Assembly (NCBI RefSeq): GCF_015841355.1
Contig: NZ_CP064908.1
Location: forward strand, 2,418,001-2,482,000
Length of the DNA stretch: 64,000 nucleotides
Origin: Synechococcus sp. CBW1107
GTDB taxonomy: Bacteria > Cyanobacteriota > Cyanobacteriia > PCC-6307 > Cyanobiaceae
Direction: 5' to 3'
The position numbers and the translations under genes are program-made. How positions within the stretch are numbered: the stretch's first letter is position 1; each line of letters opens with the position of its first letter. Below the pieces are notes generated by a model that was not told the DNA's origin, did not search any database, and saw only the letters and a list, made by a program, of their open reading frames with translations. Positions 1 through 9,042 of the stretch are shown here, piece by piece.

Positions 1-1
1 C

Positions 2-1009
2 AATACGGTCACCGACTTCTACAAAGCGCCGGGTACCAGCGTTGCGTACAACATCAACAACAACAACAACCCTGAGAGCAAAACCTTCCGCTCGGTCTCC
101 GAAGCCGAATCACAATCTCCCGACAACAGCTGGTTTGATTACGAAGGTAACTCCGTTGCCATTCAGCGCGCTGGCGGCAATATTCAGTTCGTGCGCCCTC
201 TCAACGGCGGTAACCCCTTCAAGCGGGCGCTCTGGAGTGTGGTGCTCGGCCTCAGTGCCCAGGAAGTCAGGCCGATCAACTTCGCCGGCTCAAGCCGACC
301 CTTCGGCGTCAGTACCAATGATTTCAACGGCTCGGATGCTCCAGTCGACGATGTGATCTGCATCGCCTTCAACTGCGCCACCACCAATCAGTTGGTGGCC
401 CTGCGGGTGGCGGCCACCCGCAACACCCTCAACGATCCCCGCAATCCCACATCCGGCTCCTTCCTCAGCGTCGGGACGGAGCAGTACGTCTCTGTGGGGC
501 CAGATTCGCCCACGTTCAACCGCCTGCGCGCCAGTTACAGCTACTTCATTCCAGTCAACTGGCTGAAGTTCTACAAGGGTTGCCGGCCGAAGCCCGGTGA
601 AACTCCCGACTGCAAGCAGACCCTGGCGTTTCAGTTCTCGGCCGGCACCAACATCGGTGATCTGCCTCCCTACGAAGCCTTCTGCCTGGGAGGTTCCAAC
701 TCCGTGCGCGGCTATGCCGACTGCGACATGGGCGTGGGACGCAGCTTCGGGGAGGCCACGATCGAATACCGCTTCCCCCTGTTCAGCATCGTCAGCGGAG
801 AGCTGTTTGTGGATGGCGGCACGACCTTCGGCAGCCAGTCGGGAGTGCCGGGAAGTCCGGGCACGCTGCTCGACAAGCCCGGCAGCGGCTTCTCGGTCGG
901 CACCGGTCTGATCGTCACCACACCGGTTGGTCCGCTGCGTCTGGAGGTGGCCAGCGAGGGCTTCACCGGTGACTGGCGCTTCAACCTCGGTGTGGGCTGG
1001 AAGTTCTAG
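2..1009 (+). CDS. bamA: Omp85/BamA family outer membrane assembly protein, C-terminal part
   Basis: The reading frame is open from the window edge, so the N-terminal POTRA region is missing and only about 335 residues are visible. The segment has the beta-barrel character of the Omp85/Toc75 family: a GGSNSVRGY motif typical of the conserved loop 6, amphipathic strands after it, and a terminal Phe (GVGWKF) as expected of outer membrane barrels. Family members insert beta-barrel proteins into the outer membrane. The stop shares one base with the lpxC start, so it heads an envelope operon. The ATG-less internal GTG at 191 is not the start; coding sense continues upstream of it. Confidence 0.9.
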   Translation, partial: NTVTDFYKAPGTSVAYNINNNNNPESKTFRSVSEAESQSPDNSWFDYEGNSVAIQRAGGNIQFVRPLNGGNPFKRALWSVVLGLSAQEVRPINFAGSSRPFGVSTNDFNGSDAPVDDVICIAFNCATTNQLVALRVAATRNTLNDPRNPTSGSFLSVGTEQYVSVGPDSPTFNRLRASYSYFIPVNWLKFYKGCRPKPGETPDCKQTLAFQFSAGTNIGDLPPYEAFCLGGSNSVRGYADCDMGVGRSFGEATIEYRFPLFSIVSGELFVDGGTTFGSQSGVPGSPGTLLDKPGSGFSVGTGLIVTTPVGPLRLEVASEGFTGDWRFNLGVGWKF

Positions 1010-1860
1010 TGACCGTCTGGCCCGAGGACTACAGCCAGGCCTGGACCCTGGGGACGTCTGTCGAGCGCACAGGGGTCGGGCTGCACAGCGGCACCTCCTG
1101 TCGCGTCCGCCTGCAGCCCAGCGAACGACCCGGTTATTCGGTGGGCTGGCTGGACGCACCGGCACTGGAGGCGGTGGCCCTGCACCCGTCGCAGGTGAGC
1201 GACACCCGCCTGTGCACGGCCCTGCGGCTGGATCAGCGCCGGCTGGCCACGGTGGAGCATCTGCTGGCGGCCCTGGCCGGCACCGGCCTCTCCCATGTGG
1301 AGCTGCTGGTGGAGGGTGAGGAGATCCCCTTGCTCGACGGGTCTGCTCTGCCCTGGGTGGAGGCGATCGCCGCAGCGGGTCTGCGACACCTGGGTCCCCG
1401 GGAGCCTCTCCGGCCTCTGGACGCTCCGATCACCCTGCAGCAGGGCCAGAGCTTCGCCACGGCCCTTCCCAGTGACACGCCAAGGATCGGTGCCGCGATC
1501 GAATTCAGCCAGCCCGCCATCGGCCGCCAGGTCTACTCGCTTGAGCTCACCCCTTCCTCCTTCGTGGAGCAGATCGCGCCAGCCCGCACCTTCGGCTTCC
1601 GGGATCAGATCGATCAGCTCCGGGCCGCCGGCCTGATCCGGGGCGGAGATCTGGAGAGTGCCCTGGTCTGTGATGGGGATCACTGGCTCAATCCCCCCCT
1701 GCGGTTCCCCCAGGAACCGGTGCGCCATAAGCTCTTGGACCTGCTGGGGGACCTGGCGCTGGCGGGCTTGCCCCAGGCCCAGGTCTTCGCCTTCCGTGGA
1801 TCCCACGGGCTGCACACTGCCCTGGCAGCGGCCCTGGCCGCTCCATCCCGCTCGACCTGA
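1009..1860 (+). CDS. lpxC: UDP-3-O-acyl-N-acetylglucosamine deacetylase
   Basis: Committed step of lipid A synthesis: zinc-dependent removal of the N-acetyl group from UDP-3-O-acyl-GlcNAc in the cytoplasm. The 283-residue protein shows the zinc ligands in TVEHLLAAL (His84) and VRHKLLDLLGD (His240, Asp244), and the catalytic His266 in FRGSHG. The start is GTG, overlapping the upstream Omp85 stop by one base (TAGTG), which implies translational coupling. It is followed after 6 bases by fabZ. The 283-residue length is close to that of the 305-residue E. coli enzyme. Confidence 0.97.
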   Translation: MTVWPEDYSQAWTLGTSVERTGVGLHSGTSCRVRLQPSERPGYSVGWLDAPALEAVALHPSQVSDTRLCTALRLDQRRLATVEHLLAALAGTGLSHVELLVEGEEIPLLDGSALPWVEAIAAAGLRHLGPREPLRPLDAPITLQQGQSFATALPSDTPRIGAAIEFSQPAIGRQVYSLELTPSSFVEQIAPARTFGFRDQIDQLRAAGLIRGGDLESALVCDGDHWLNPPLRFPQEPVRHKLLDLLGDLALAGLPQAQVFAFRGSHGLHTALAAALAAPSRST

Positions 1861-1866
1861 AGCCCG

Positions 1867-2322
1867 TTGTCCGTTACTCCCGCTGGCGCTCCCCTGCTCA
1901 CCTCCGAGCAGATCCTCAACCTCCTGCCCCACCGTTATCCCTTCGCGCTCGTGGACCGCGTGATCGAGTACGAACCAGGTAAGCGAGCTGTTGCCCTCAA
2001 GAACGTCACCCTCAACGAGCCCCAGTTCCAGGGTCATTTCCCTGGCCGCCCTCTGATGCCCGGTGTGCTGATCGTGGAGGCCATGGCCCAGGTGGGTGGT
2101 CTGATCGTCACTCAGATGCCGGAGTTGCCCAAGGGGTTGTTCGTGTTCGCCGGCATCGACGGGGTGCGCTTCCGCCGGCCGGTGGTGCCTGGTGATCAGT
2201 TGCGCATCAGCTGCGAACTGCTCGGTCTCAAACGCAAGCGCTTCGGCAAAGTGAGGGCTGAAGTCACTGTGGACGGAGACCTGGTCTGCTCCGGGGAACT
2301 CATGTTCTCCCTGGTTGACTGA
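1867..2322 (+). CDS. fabZ: 3-hydroxyacyl-[acyl-carrier-protein] dehydratase FabZ
   Basis: Dehydrates 3-hydroxyacyl-ACP in type II fatty acid synthesis and competes with LpxA for hydroxyacyl-ACP. The 151-residue hot-dog fold protein has the signature [11 protein letters not shown] with catalytic His57 and the paired acid Glu71 in VEAMAQ. Start is TTG; no ATG lies nearby upstream and the N-terminal [12 protein letters not shown] segment is in the expected place. It sits between lpxC and lpxA, the usual arrangement for balancing membrane lipid and lipid A supply. Confidence 0.97.
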   Translation: MSVTPAGAPLLTSEQILNLLPHRYPFALVDRVIEYEPGKRAVALKNVTLNEPQFQGHFPGRPLMPGVLIVEAMAQVGGLIVTQMPELPKGLFVFAGIDGVRFRRPVVPGDQLRISCELLGLKRKRFGKVRAEVTVDGDLVCSGELMFSLVD

Positions 2323-2326
2323 GGCC

Positions 2327-3148
2327 ATGACCAGCACAGCCGTGGAAACCACGATTCACCCCACCGCGGTGGTCGACAGCCGCGCTCAGCTCGGCCAGGG
2401 TGTTCAGATCGGTCCCTTCGCCGTGATCGGTCCTGACGTGCAGCTCGGCGCCGGCTGCCAGATCGGTCCCCATGTGGTGATCGATGGCCGCGTGACGATG
2501 GGCTCCGGTAACCGCATTTTCCCCGGCGCCTGCATCGGCCTTGAGCCCCAGGACCTCAAGTACGGCGGTGCCCCCACCGAGGTGGTGATGGGCGACGACA
2601 ACACGATCCGCGAGTGCGTCACGATCAACCGGGCCACGGCCGACGGTGAGCAGACCCGCCTGGGCAGCGGCAATCTGCTGATGGCCTACAGCCATGTCGG
2701 CCACAACTGCCTGCTGGGCGACCGGATCGTGGTGGCCAACAGCGTGGCGATCGCCGGCCATGTGGTGATCGGCGACCGGGCGGTGATCGGCGGAGTGCTC
2801 GGCATCCACCAGTTCGTGCACATCGGCAAGCTGGCGATGGTGGGGGGCATGAGCCGCATCGACCGCGATGTTCCCCCGTTCGCGATCGTCGAGGGGCACC
2901 CAGGCCGCCTGCGCGGTCTCAACCGGATCGGGCTCAAGCGCAATGGCCTGGTCGACCGGGAGGGTGGAGCCGAGCTCAAGCAACTCCTGGAGGTGTGGAA
3001 CCGTCTCTACCGCAGCCATGAGGTGCTGGCTGAAGCCCTCGCCCACATCCGAGCCGAAACCCTTCTGCCGGCCTCCGAAGAACTCTGCAGCTTCCTCGAG
3101 GCCTCGATCGCCCCAGGACGCCGTGGTCCCCTGCCCCACCAGCGCTGA
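2327..3148 (+). CDS. lpxA: UDP-N-acetylglucosamine O-acyltransferase
   Basis: First acylation step of lipid A synthesis, transferring a 3-hydroxyacyl chain from ACP to UDP-GlcNAc. The 273-residue protein is a left-handed parallel beta-helix: repeated hexapeptides ([19 protein letters not shown]) run through most of the chain, with catalytic His126 in SHVGHNC and a helical C-terminus. I chose ATG 2327; an in-frame TTG at 2315 would overlap the fabZ stop. The stop overlaps the lpxB ATG by one base. Confidence 0.96.
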   Translation: MTSTAVETTIHPTAVVDSRAQLGQGVQIGPFAVIGPDVQLGAGCQIGPHVVIDGRVTMGSGNRIFPGACIGLEPQDLKYGGAPTEVVMGDDNTIRECVTINRATADGEQTRLGSGNLLMAYSHVGHNCLLGDRIVVANSVAIAGHVVIGDRAVIGGVLGIHQFVHIGKLAMVGGMSRIDRDVPPFAIVEGHPGRLRGLNRIGLKRNGLVDREGGAELKQLLEVWNRLYRSHEVLAEALAHIRAETLLPASEELCSFLEASIAPGRRGPLPHQR

Positions 3149-4335
3149 TGGTGCGGCTGCTGATCAGCACCGGTGAGGTGTCGGGGGATCTTCAGGGCGG
3201 CCTTCTGATCAAGGCCCTCCACGCCGAAGCCCAGCGACGTGATCTTCCTCTCCAGATCGATGCCCTCGGTGGCGAGCGCATGCGCCAGGCCGGTTCCCAT
3301 CTTCTGGCCAACACCGCTCCGATGGGGGCGATCGGACTCTGGGAGGCTCTGCCCCTGGTGCTGCCCACCCTGCGGTTGCAGCGGCGGGTGGGCCGCTGGC
3401 TCTCCTGCTGTCCTCCCGACGCGGTGGTGCTGATCGACTACATGGGGGCGAACGTGAGCCTGGGCCGCCACATCCGCCACCGCTTCCCCGCGGTGCCGAT
3501 CACCTACTACATCGCTCCCCAGGAATGGGCCTTTCGCCTCGGGGAGGGCGGGACCACCCGCCTGATCGGCTTCACCGATCGCATCCTGGCCATTTTCCCG
3601 GAGGAAGCCAGCTTCTACGCCTCCCGCGGTGCACGGGTCACCTGGGTCGGCCATCCCCTGCTCGACACCCTCGGCTCGCCGCCCACCCCTGAACAGGCCC
3701 GCGGGCAGCTCGGACTGAGTCCCGGCCAGCAGTTGCTGCTGCTGCTGCCCGCCTCCCGCCCCCAGGAGATGCGCTATCTGATGCCGTCCATGGCCGTTGC
3801 CGCGGCCGAACTGCAGCGACAGCGGCCAGGGCTGCGGGTGATGGTGCCTGCCGGACTGGCCAGCTTCGAGGCTCCCCTGTCCGAACAACTCGAGCGGGCA
3901 GGGGTGGAGGCCACGGTGATTCCAGCCGATCGCGCCGATGCCCTCAAGCCGGTCCTCTGCGCTGCCGCCGATCTGGCCCTGACCAAATCGGGAACCGCCA
4001 ACCTGGAGCTTGCCCTGCGCGGCGTTCCCCAGGTGGTGGGCTACCGGCTCAGCCGGGTCACCGCCTTCGTGGCCCAGCGCCTGCTCGGCTTCAACGTGCC
4101 CCACATCTCTCCGGTCAACCTGGTGCTGGGAGAGCGGCTCGTGCCGGAACTGCTCCAGGACGACCTGACCCCGGAGGCGATCGTGGCCGCGGCGCTGCCC
4201 CTCCTCGATCCGAGCCCCGAGCGGACCCGGATGCTCGAGGGCTACGGCCGCCTGCGCGCTCTGCTCGGTGAGCCGGGTGTGACGCGCCGGGCAGCCTGTG
4301 AGATCCTCGATCAACTGACGGGATCCCCGACGTGA
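3148..4335 (+). CDS. lpxB: Lipid-A-disaccharide synthase
   Basis: Glycosyltransferase (GT19) that joins UDP-diacylglucosamine and lipid X into the lipid A disaccharide at the inner membrane. The 395-residue protein starts with the typical [13 protein letters not shown] and contains [17 protein letters not shown] and the C-terminal [13 protein letters not shown] sugar-nucleotide site. ATG overlaps the lpxA stop (TGATG). lpxD is not in this cluster. Confidence 0.97.
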   Translation: MVRLLISTGEVSGDLQGGLLIKALHAEAQRRDLPLQIDALGGERMRQAGSHLLANTAPMGAIGLWEALPLVLPTLRLQRRVGRWLSCCPPDAVVLIDYMGANVSLGRHIRHRFPAVPITYYIAPQEWAFRLGEGGTTRLIGFTDRILAIFPEEASFYASRGARVTWVGHPLLDTLGSPPTPEQARGQLGLSPGQQLLLLLPASRPQEMRYLMPSMAVAAAELQRQRPGLRVMVPAGLASFEAPLSEQLERAGVEATVIPADRADALKPVLCAAADLALTKSGTANLELALRGVPQVVGYRLSRVTAFVAQRLLGFNVPHISPVNLVLGERLVPELLQDDLTPEAIVAAALPLLDPSPERTRMLEGYGRLRALLGEPGVTRRAACEILDQLTGSPT

Positions 4336-4424
4336 CACCAAGGGTCAGACGCCAGGACAGGCCCCGATCAGGATCTGACTGGGGCCGTTTACGCCGGCCC
4401 GATCACCCCCTGCAGCGCGTGTCC

Positions 4425-5051
4425 ATGGGCTTGGCTCCCGTGCTGCTGACGGTGCTGCTGCTGCTGCTTCCCGCGGCACCGGTGCTGGCGGCCGTCGAGG
4501 AGGCTGTCCTGGCCGGCGGTTGCTTCTGGTGTCTCGAGCACGATCTGGAAACCCTGCCCGGGGTTGTGGAGGCGGTCAGTGGCTTCAGCGGCGGCAGCGT
4601 CAGCAACCCCACCTATCGCCAGGTGTCGGCCGGCGGCACCGGCCACATCGAGAGTGTGCGGGTCCGCTTCGATACGGCCCGGATCAGCCTGCCCACACTC
4701 CTGCGCGCCTACTGGCGCAACGTGGATCCCCTCGATGGCGGCGGCCAGTTCTGCGACCGTGGCCCCAGCTACCGGCCCGTGATCTTCAGCCGCGGGACCA
4801 GCCAGCGGGATCAGGCCCGAGCCAGCCTGGCCTCCGCGGCCCGGGAGCTGAGGGTCAGGCCCAGCGCCATCAAGGTGGAGATCCGTGAGCTCGAGCGCTT
4901 CTGGCCCGCTGAGCCGTATCACCAGAACTACGCCGAGCGCAACAAGGTCCAGTACACCTACTACCGCTGGTCCTGCGGGCGCGATCGGCGGCTGGACCAG
5001 GTCTGGGGCCCGAACGCCCGGGGATCGCTTCCGTGGCGCCAGAAGAACTGA
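4425..5051 (+). CDS. msrA: Exported peptide-methionine (S)-S-oxide reductase
   Basis: Reduces methionine-S-sulfoxide in oxidised proteins. The GGCFWC catalytic motif is present near residue 27 after a hydrophobic leader (GLAPVLLTVLLLLLPAAPVLA) that looks like a cleavable signal peptide, so the enzyme is probably periplasmic or lumenal. GGQFCDRGPSYRP and YHQNYAERN are further MsrA signatures. I placed the start at ATG 4425 so that the leader begins the protein; a GTG at 4332 overlapping lpxB would add 31 Arg-rich residues. It is the last gene of the lpx operon. Confidence 0.92.
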   Translation: MGLAPVLLTVLLLLLPAAPVLAAVEEAVLAGGCFWCLEHDLETLPGVVEAVSGFSGGSVSNPTYRQVSAGGTGHIESVRVRFDTARISLPTLLRAYWRNVDPLDGGGQFCDRGPSYRPVIFSRGTSQRDQARASLASAARELRVRPSAIKVEIRELERFWPAEPYHQNYAERNKVQYTYYRWSCGRDRRLDQVWGPNARGSLPWRQKN

Positions 5052-5157
5052 GAACGCTGGTATGGACCAGCGCAAAGGGGGGGGAGCCCACACCCTTCCC
5101 AGATCAGAGCAATCGGCCTACGGTAAATCGACACGGAGACCAGGTTGAGTGGGTTGT

Positions 5158-5391
5158 ATGTATCTGCTGACGATCCGGGACGGTCTGGTCACCCGCCACA
5201 TCGGGCCATACACGAGTCCCAAGCAGGCCGTCGATGATCTGGATCGCCTGATGGCCTCCTTCGGGGAGCGTGCCCGCTGGCAGATTCATGAGCTGGAGGA
5301 ACCGGGCAGCCTCCTGGACACGCCCGGAGGTGGCAAGCGACGGGAGTCTCAGTCGTTGATGGGATCTTCGGCGAGCCCTGTGGCCGCCTGA
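5158..5391 (+). CDS. Small conserved hypothetical protein
   Basis: A 77-residue soluble protein beginning MYLLTIRDGLVTRHIGPYTS and including KQAVDDLDRLMASFGE. I do not recognise a characterised family. Codon use matches the neighbours and the protein-like first half argues it is real; the tail (GGGKRRESQS) is low complexity. ATG 5158 is preferred over GTG 5149. It lies 106 bases after msrA and converges on a small membrane protein gene. Confidence 0.6.
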   Translation: MYLLTIRDGLVTRHIGPYTSPKQAVDDLDRLMASFGERARWQIHELEEPGSLLDTPGGGKRRESQSLMGSSASPVAA

Positions 5392-5397
5392 TCCGGT

Positions 5398-5667
5398 TCA
5401 AGCGCGGTTGTCTGGCCCCGGGCGTGCGCTGCGGGGGTAGCCGCGCAGCAGCCCGCTCTCCACCATCAGACCCACGCCTGCGGTCACGCAGATCAGGCCG
5501 AGGGTTCCATACCAGAACCAGGGGCCCGGTGCCGCCAGTTTCTGGTTGAGTGCCGCCAGGTGCAGGGTGCGGCGGGTGATGGCCTCGCCCACCAGGCAGA
5601 GACCCAGCGGCAGGAGCAGGACCCCCAGCTGAGCGCGGATGTACCAGCGGATCTTCTGGGCAGCCAT
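5398..5667 (-). CDS. Small two-helix membrane protein
   Basis: An 89-residue protein from ATG 5667. Two hydrophobic segments are visible: IRAQLGVLLLPLGLCLVGEA and WFWYGTLGLICVTAGVGLMV. Conserved motifs of a known family are not recognised. The upstream extension to 5727 overlaps pepA and is less likely to be translated. It lies just downstream of pepA on the same strand, so it may be cotranscribed. Confidence 0.6.
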   Translation of the reverse strand: MAAQKIRWYIRAQLGVLLLPLGLCLVGEAITRRTLHLAALNQKLAAPGPWFWYGTLGLICVTAGVGLMVESGLLRGYPRSARPGPDNRA

Positions 5668-5699
5668 GGCGTCGGGGTCCGGCGTCAGCGGTGCCAACC

Positions 5700-7214
5700 C
5701 TAAGCCGCACCCTCGCGGCTCACCCATTCCACCAGGGTGCGGACGCCGAAACCGGTGGCGCCGGCTGGGTCCAGTCCCCGACCATTTTCGCTCCAGACCG
5801 TGCCGGCGATGTCCAGATGGGCCCAGGCCAGATCGTCAGGCACGAAATCCTGCAGGAAGAGCGCGGCGGTGATGGCGCCGCCTGGGCGCGGGCCGGTGTT
5901 CTTCATGTCGGCCACCGGGCTCTTGAGCCCTTTCCTGTAGGAGGTCTGCAGCGGCATCCGCCAGAAGGCCTCCCCACCGCTGCGGCCCGCCTCCAGCAGT
6001 GCTGCGGCCAGGGTGTCGCTGGGGGACCAGAGACCGGCGATCTCCTCGCCCAGGGCGATCACGCAGGCTCCGGTGAGCGTGGCCAGATCCACAACGGCAT
6101 CGGGCTCCAGCTTGGCTGCATACACCAGGGCATCGGCGAGGGTGAGACGCCCCTCGGCGTCGGTGTTGTTCACCTCGATCGTCTTGCCGTTGGAGGCGGT
6201 GAGGATGTCCCCGGGGTGGATGGCCTCGCCGCTGATCATGTTTTCGCAGGCCGCCACGATCACGTGCACCTCAACACCCTGCGGGCGCAGTTCGGCGATT
6301 GCCCGGGCTGCCCCCAGCACCGCGGCACTGCCGCCCATGTCGTACTTCATCATCTCGATCTGAGAACCGCCGGTCTTGAGGTTGTAGCCGCCGGAATCGA
6401 AGGTCAGTCCCTTGCCGATCAGCACCAGCCTCCGGCTGGAGCCCCCCTCAGGGTGGTAGGTGAGATGAATGAATTTGGGAGGGAGACTGGAGCCCCGGGC
6501 CACTCCGAGATAGGCGCCCATGCCAAGGGCTTCGCAGTCGGAGCGCTCCAGCACCTTCAGCTCCAGGCCGAACTCCCCGGCGATGGCCTCGGCGGTGTCG
6601 GCGAGAGCCTGGGGGGTGACCACGTTCGGAGGCGCCGCCACCAGCTGCCGTGCCAGCTCCACACCCGCGCAGGTGGCGGCCACTCCCTCAAGGCCGGCGG
6701 CGGCCCCGGCGGCCAGGCCCAGAAGGCTCACGACCTCGGGAATCGGCTTGGTTTCGGCCTCACTGCGGAAGCGCTGGTCGACGTAGAGGCTCAGGCGCAC
6801 GGCTTCGGCCATCGCCCGCGCCGCCGCCTGGGGCTCCAGGCCCTCGCAAGGCAGGGCCAGGCCGAGCTCACGGCCGGGTCCCGCCGCCTTGGCGATGGCG
6901 GCCGCGCCGTTGCGCAGGGCATCGAGATCGAAGCGGCCGGCTTCCCCCAGCCCGACCAGCACCAGCTTCAGGGGGGTGGGCTGGAGCCGGGTGAGGCTGA
7001 CGCACTCGCCCGGCTTGCCCTTGAAGCTCTGGCGCTCCAGCAGCGACTGCAGTCCTGGCCCGAAGACGGCTTCGAGGGCCTCGAGGCGTTCGCCCGACTC
7101 GTCCTGGAACAGGCCGACACCGAGGGTGTCACCGCTCCATGCGGCCAGCGGGGTGGAGGGACAGCTGAACTGCATGGAGGGCCGGACATCGGGCCGCGAT
7201 CGTAGCGACGGCAT
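5700..7214 (-). CDS. pepA: Leucyl aminopeptidase (M17 family)
   Basis: Cytosolic metallo-exopeptidase removing N-terminal Leu and related residues during peptide turnover. The 504-residue protein has the M17 signature NTDAEGRL at about residue 349, the metal-site segment LIGKGLTFDSGGYNLK, and MKYDMGGSAAVLGAA, all in the C-terminal catalytic domain. The length is normal for bacterial PepA. ATG 7214 is used; a second ATG at 7175 (MQFSCPS) is an alternative start. It is followed by a small membrane protein gene. Confidence 0.96.
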   Translation of the reverse strand: MPSLRSRPDVRPSMQFSCPSTPLAAWSGDTLGVGLFQDESGERLEALEAVFGPGLQSLLERQSFKGKPGECVSLTRLQPTPLKLVLVGLGEAGRFDLDALRNGAAAIAKAAGPGRELGLALPCEGLEPQAAARAMAEAVRLSLYVDQRFRSEAETKPIPEVVSLLGLAAGAAAGLEGVAATCAGVELARQLVAAPPNVVTPQALADTAEAIAGEFGLELKVLERSDCEALGMGAYLGVARGSSLPPKFIHLTYHPEGGSSRRLVLIGKGLTFDSGGYNLKTGGSQIEMMKYDMGGSAAVLGAARAIAELRPQGVEVHVIVAACENMISGEAIHPGDILTASNGKTIEVNNTDAEGRLTLADALVYAAKLEPDAVVDLATLTGACVIALGEEIAGLWSPSDTLAAALLEAGRSGGEAFWRMPLQTSYRKGLKSPVADMKNTGPRPGGAITAALFLQDFVPDDLAWAHLDIAGTVWSENGRGLDPAGATGFGVRTLVEWVSREGAA

Positions 7215-7850
7215 TCAGCCGCCATCACTGGTGAACGGGGTGCTCCAGCGCTGCCGGGTCTCTTTGTTGAAGGGCGGTTGCCAGCGGCGGATCAGGGCCT
7301 GCTCCAGGGCTCGCCTGGCGCGCACCCCGGCCGGCACGTCGCAGCAGAAGCGAATGCTGCAGCGGCACTCCAGGCCCACATGACCCATGGCCTCGGCATA
7401 GGACGCCAGGTAGCCCTTGCAGTCGTGCTCCCCTTTCCAGCGCCGGTGGGCCTGGCCGGTCTCGCCCACGTAGAGCAGCAACGGTGAGACCAGCAGCGGT
7501 GGCCGGTCCATCACCAGGTACAGGGCAGGGCCCAGCTGGGGCGGCTCGGGCCAGCGCCAGAACTGCAGGTTCTGGGCCTCGAAGGCCAGGGGATCGAACC
7601 GGGCCGCCCGCTCCCGGGGATCCTCGCTGCCGTTGTCACTGCCGCCACCGGCTTCGCCGGCGAGAAGGACACCCTGCCGATGACCGCTGGCGCTGCCCTC
7701 GAACAGTGGCCCCTGAAACTCGCCGAGGCGCCGCTGCCACTCGAGCAGCTGCTCTCGCAGCAGGGGCAGCGGTGGTGGGCCCACTCCGCCGCCGCCTGGT
7801 GGGGCGCCGCCCTCGAACAGCTCCTGCTGCCGTCCCCTGGACATGCTCAA
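7215..7850 (-). CDS. GIY-YIG nuclease-like domain protein
   Basis: A 211-residue protein with a Gly/Pro-rich N-terminus followed by a domain from about residue 105 that resembles GIY-YIG: LYLVMD...LLYVGETGQAHRRWKGEH, then LEQALIRRWQPPFNKE, matching the family's closing E-x-x-LI-x-x-PPFN pattern. The first GIY tyrosine is weak (LYLV). Family members cleave DNA or process structured nucleic acids. It overlaps the upstream helix-hairpin-helix gene by 4 bases, suggesting the two work together. Assignment rests on motif reading only. Confidence 0.65.
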   Translation of the reverse strand: MSMSRGRQQELFEGGAPPGGGGVGPPPLPLLREQLLEWQRRLGEFQGPLFEGSASGHRQGVLLAGEAGGGSDNGSEDPRERAARFDPLAFEAQNLQFWRWPEPPQLGPALYLVMDRPPLLVSPLLLYVGETGQAHRRWKGEHDCKGYLASYAEAMGHVGLECRCSIRFCCDVPAGVRARRALEQALIRRWQPPFNKETRQRWSTPFTSDGG

Positions 7851-8518
7851 CGGGAGGCCGGTGGCCGGGGCGGCCTCGGCAACTCCGGGCCGATGGGCCC
7901 CTGGCCGAAGCTCACCCGTCCGATCAGACCCTCCACCAGCTCGGCCGGCAGTTGCAGGCGCTGCTGGAGATCGGCCAGGTCACGGAAGGGGGCGCGGCTG
8001 CGCTCCTGCAGCAGGCGCCGGCAACGGGCCTCCTCAAGATCGAGCTGGGCCCCGAGCTGATCAGCTCTGCAGCGGTTCAGATCGAGTGGTGCCGGCCGAG
8101 CCGCAGGCGGGTCGCCGTACCAACGGAACTCCAGCAAGGGCATCCAGCTGTGCATCAGCTCCTCGCCTAGACCGAGCAGATGCTGGAGGTCCTCCGGTCC
8201 GCTGAGCTGAACGCCACCGCTCTGCAGGCGCAGCAGCAGATCCACCTGGGTGGGAGTGCAGCCCGGCAGGCGCAGCCAGTCGGCGGCGGTGGCCCGGTTC
8301 ACATCCAGGCGCCAGCCCAGGGCCGCTGCCAGGCGCACGTCCTGGGCGGTCTTCAGCCGCAGGCCGGGATTCTGGGCGAGTTTGAGGGCCAGGAGATCGC
8401 GCTCGACGCTGTCGTCCCCCCTGCTCGCGGGCTGCGGAGGTTCAGGCGAACGGCGGATCTGACCCGTGGCCTCCAGCAGACTGCGGGCGAGGGGATCCAA
8501 CCAGTGCCCCTTGGCCAT
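7847..8518 (-). CDS. Helix-hairpin-helix (ComEA-like) protein
   Basis: A 223-residue protein with two copies of a helix-hairpin-helix pattern: LDVNRATAADWLRLPGCTPTQ near residue 72 and LDLNRCRADQLGAQLDLEEAR near residue 143, each followed by PFRDL/LSGPEDL-type turns. This is the ComEA DNA-binding pattern, but no signal peptide or membrane anchor is visible, so it is not a typical DNA-uptake receptor. It is translationally coupled (4-base overlap) to the GIY-YIG-like gene, suggesting a DNA-related function. Confidence 0.7.
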   Translation of the reverse strand: MAKGHWLDPLARSLLEATGQIRRSPEPPQPASRGDDSVERDLLALKLAQNPGLRLKTAQDVRLAAALGWRLDVNRATAADWLRLPGCTPTQVDLLLRLQSGGVQLSGPEDLQHLLGLGEELMHSWMPLLEFRWYGDPPAARPAPLDLNRCRADQLGAQLDLEEARCRRLLQERSRAPFRDLADLQQRLQLPAELVEGLIGRVSFGQGPIGPELPRPPRPPASR

Positions 8519-8649
8519 GGCGGCAAACCAGCTCTGTGCAACTGGGGCGAAGTTAGCGGTTGCGGCGTGGCTGTTACGCCAATCCGTACTCGCCTCCGGC
8601 TGTGGAGGACCCCAGAATCGACGTCATCGCCTCATGCCTGGCACGCCCC

Positions 8650-8973
8650 ATGGCCTTCTTCGAATCCGAGATCGTTCAGGACGAAGCCAGACGGCTGTTC
8701 ACCGATTACCAGCAGATGACCCAGCTGGGGGGCGATTACGGCAAGTTCGACCGCGAAGGCAAAAAACTGTTCATCGACCAGATGGAAGCCCTGATGGAGC
8801 GCTATCGGGTGTTCATGAAGCGCTTCGAACTCTCCGAGGATTTCCAGGCGAAGCTCACCGTTGAGCAGCTGCGTACCCAGCTGGGGCAGTTCGGCATGAC
8901 CCCTGAGCAGATGTTCACCCAGATGCACCAGACCCTGGAGCGGATGAAACGGGAGCTGGAAACCAGCTCCTGA
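8650..8973 (+). CDS. DUF1825 family protein
   Basis: A 107-residue, mostly helical acidic protein beginning MAFFESEIVQDEARRLF, the usual opening of the cyanobacterial DUF1825 family; the function of the family is not known to me. ATG 8650 gives the canonical N-terminus; the frame is open further upstream but that part is not protein-like. Single-gene unit between the divergent HhH gene and the convergent acyltransferase gene. Confidence 0.85.
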   Translation: MAFFESEIVQDEARRLFTDYQQMTQLGGDYGKFDREGKKLFIDQMEALMERYRVFMKRFELSEDFQAKLTVEQLRTQLGQFGMTPEQMFTQMHQTLERMKRELETSS

Positions 8974-9042
8974 AGCAGCCCCCGATCTTCTCCGCTTCCC
9001 TGTTCTTCCCAACCTGTCTCCACCCGGCCAGACCTCGGATCG

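Noticed and set aside
5054-5070. GCTGGT-ATGG-ACCAGC hairpin after msrA
   Set aside because: Six-base stem but no T-run; not enough for a terminator.
5691-7205. 504-residue open frame on plus, opposite pepA
   Set aside because: Mirror of pepA coding bias; product is His/Gln-rich and featureless.
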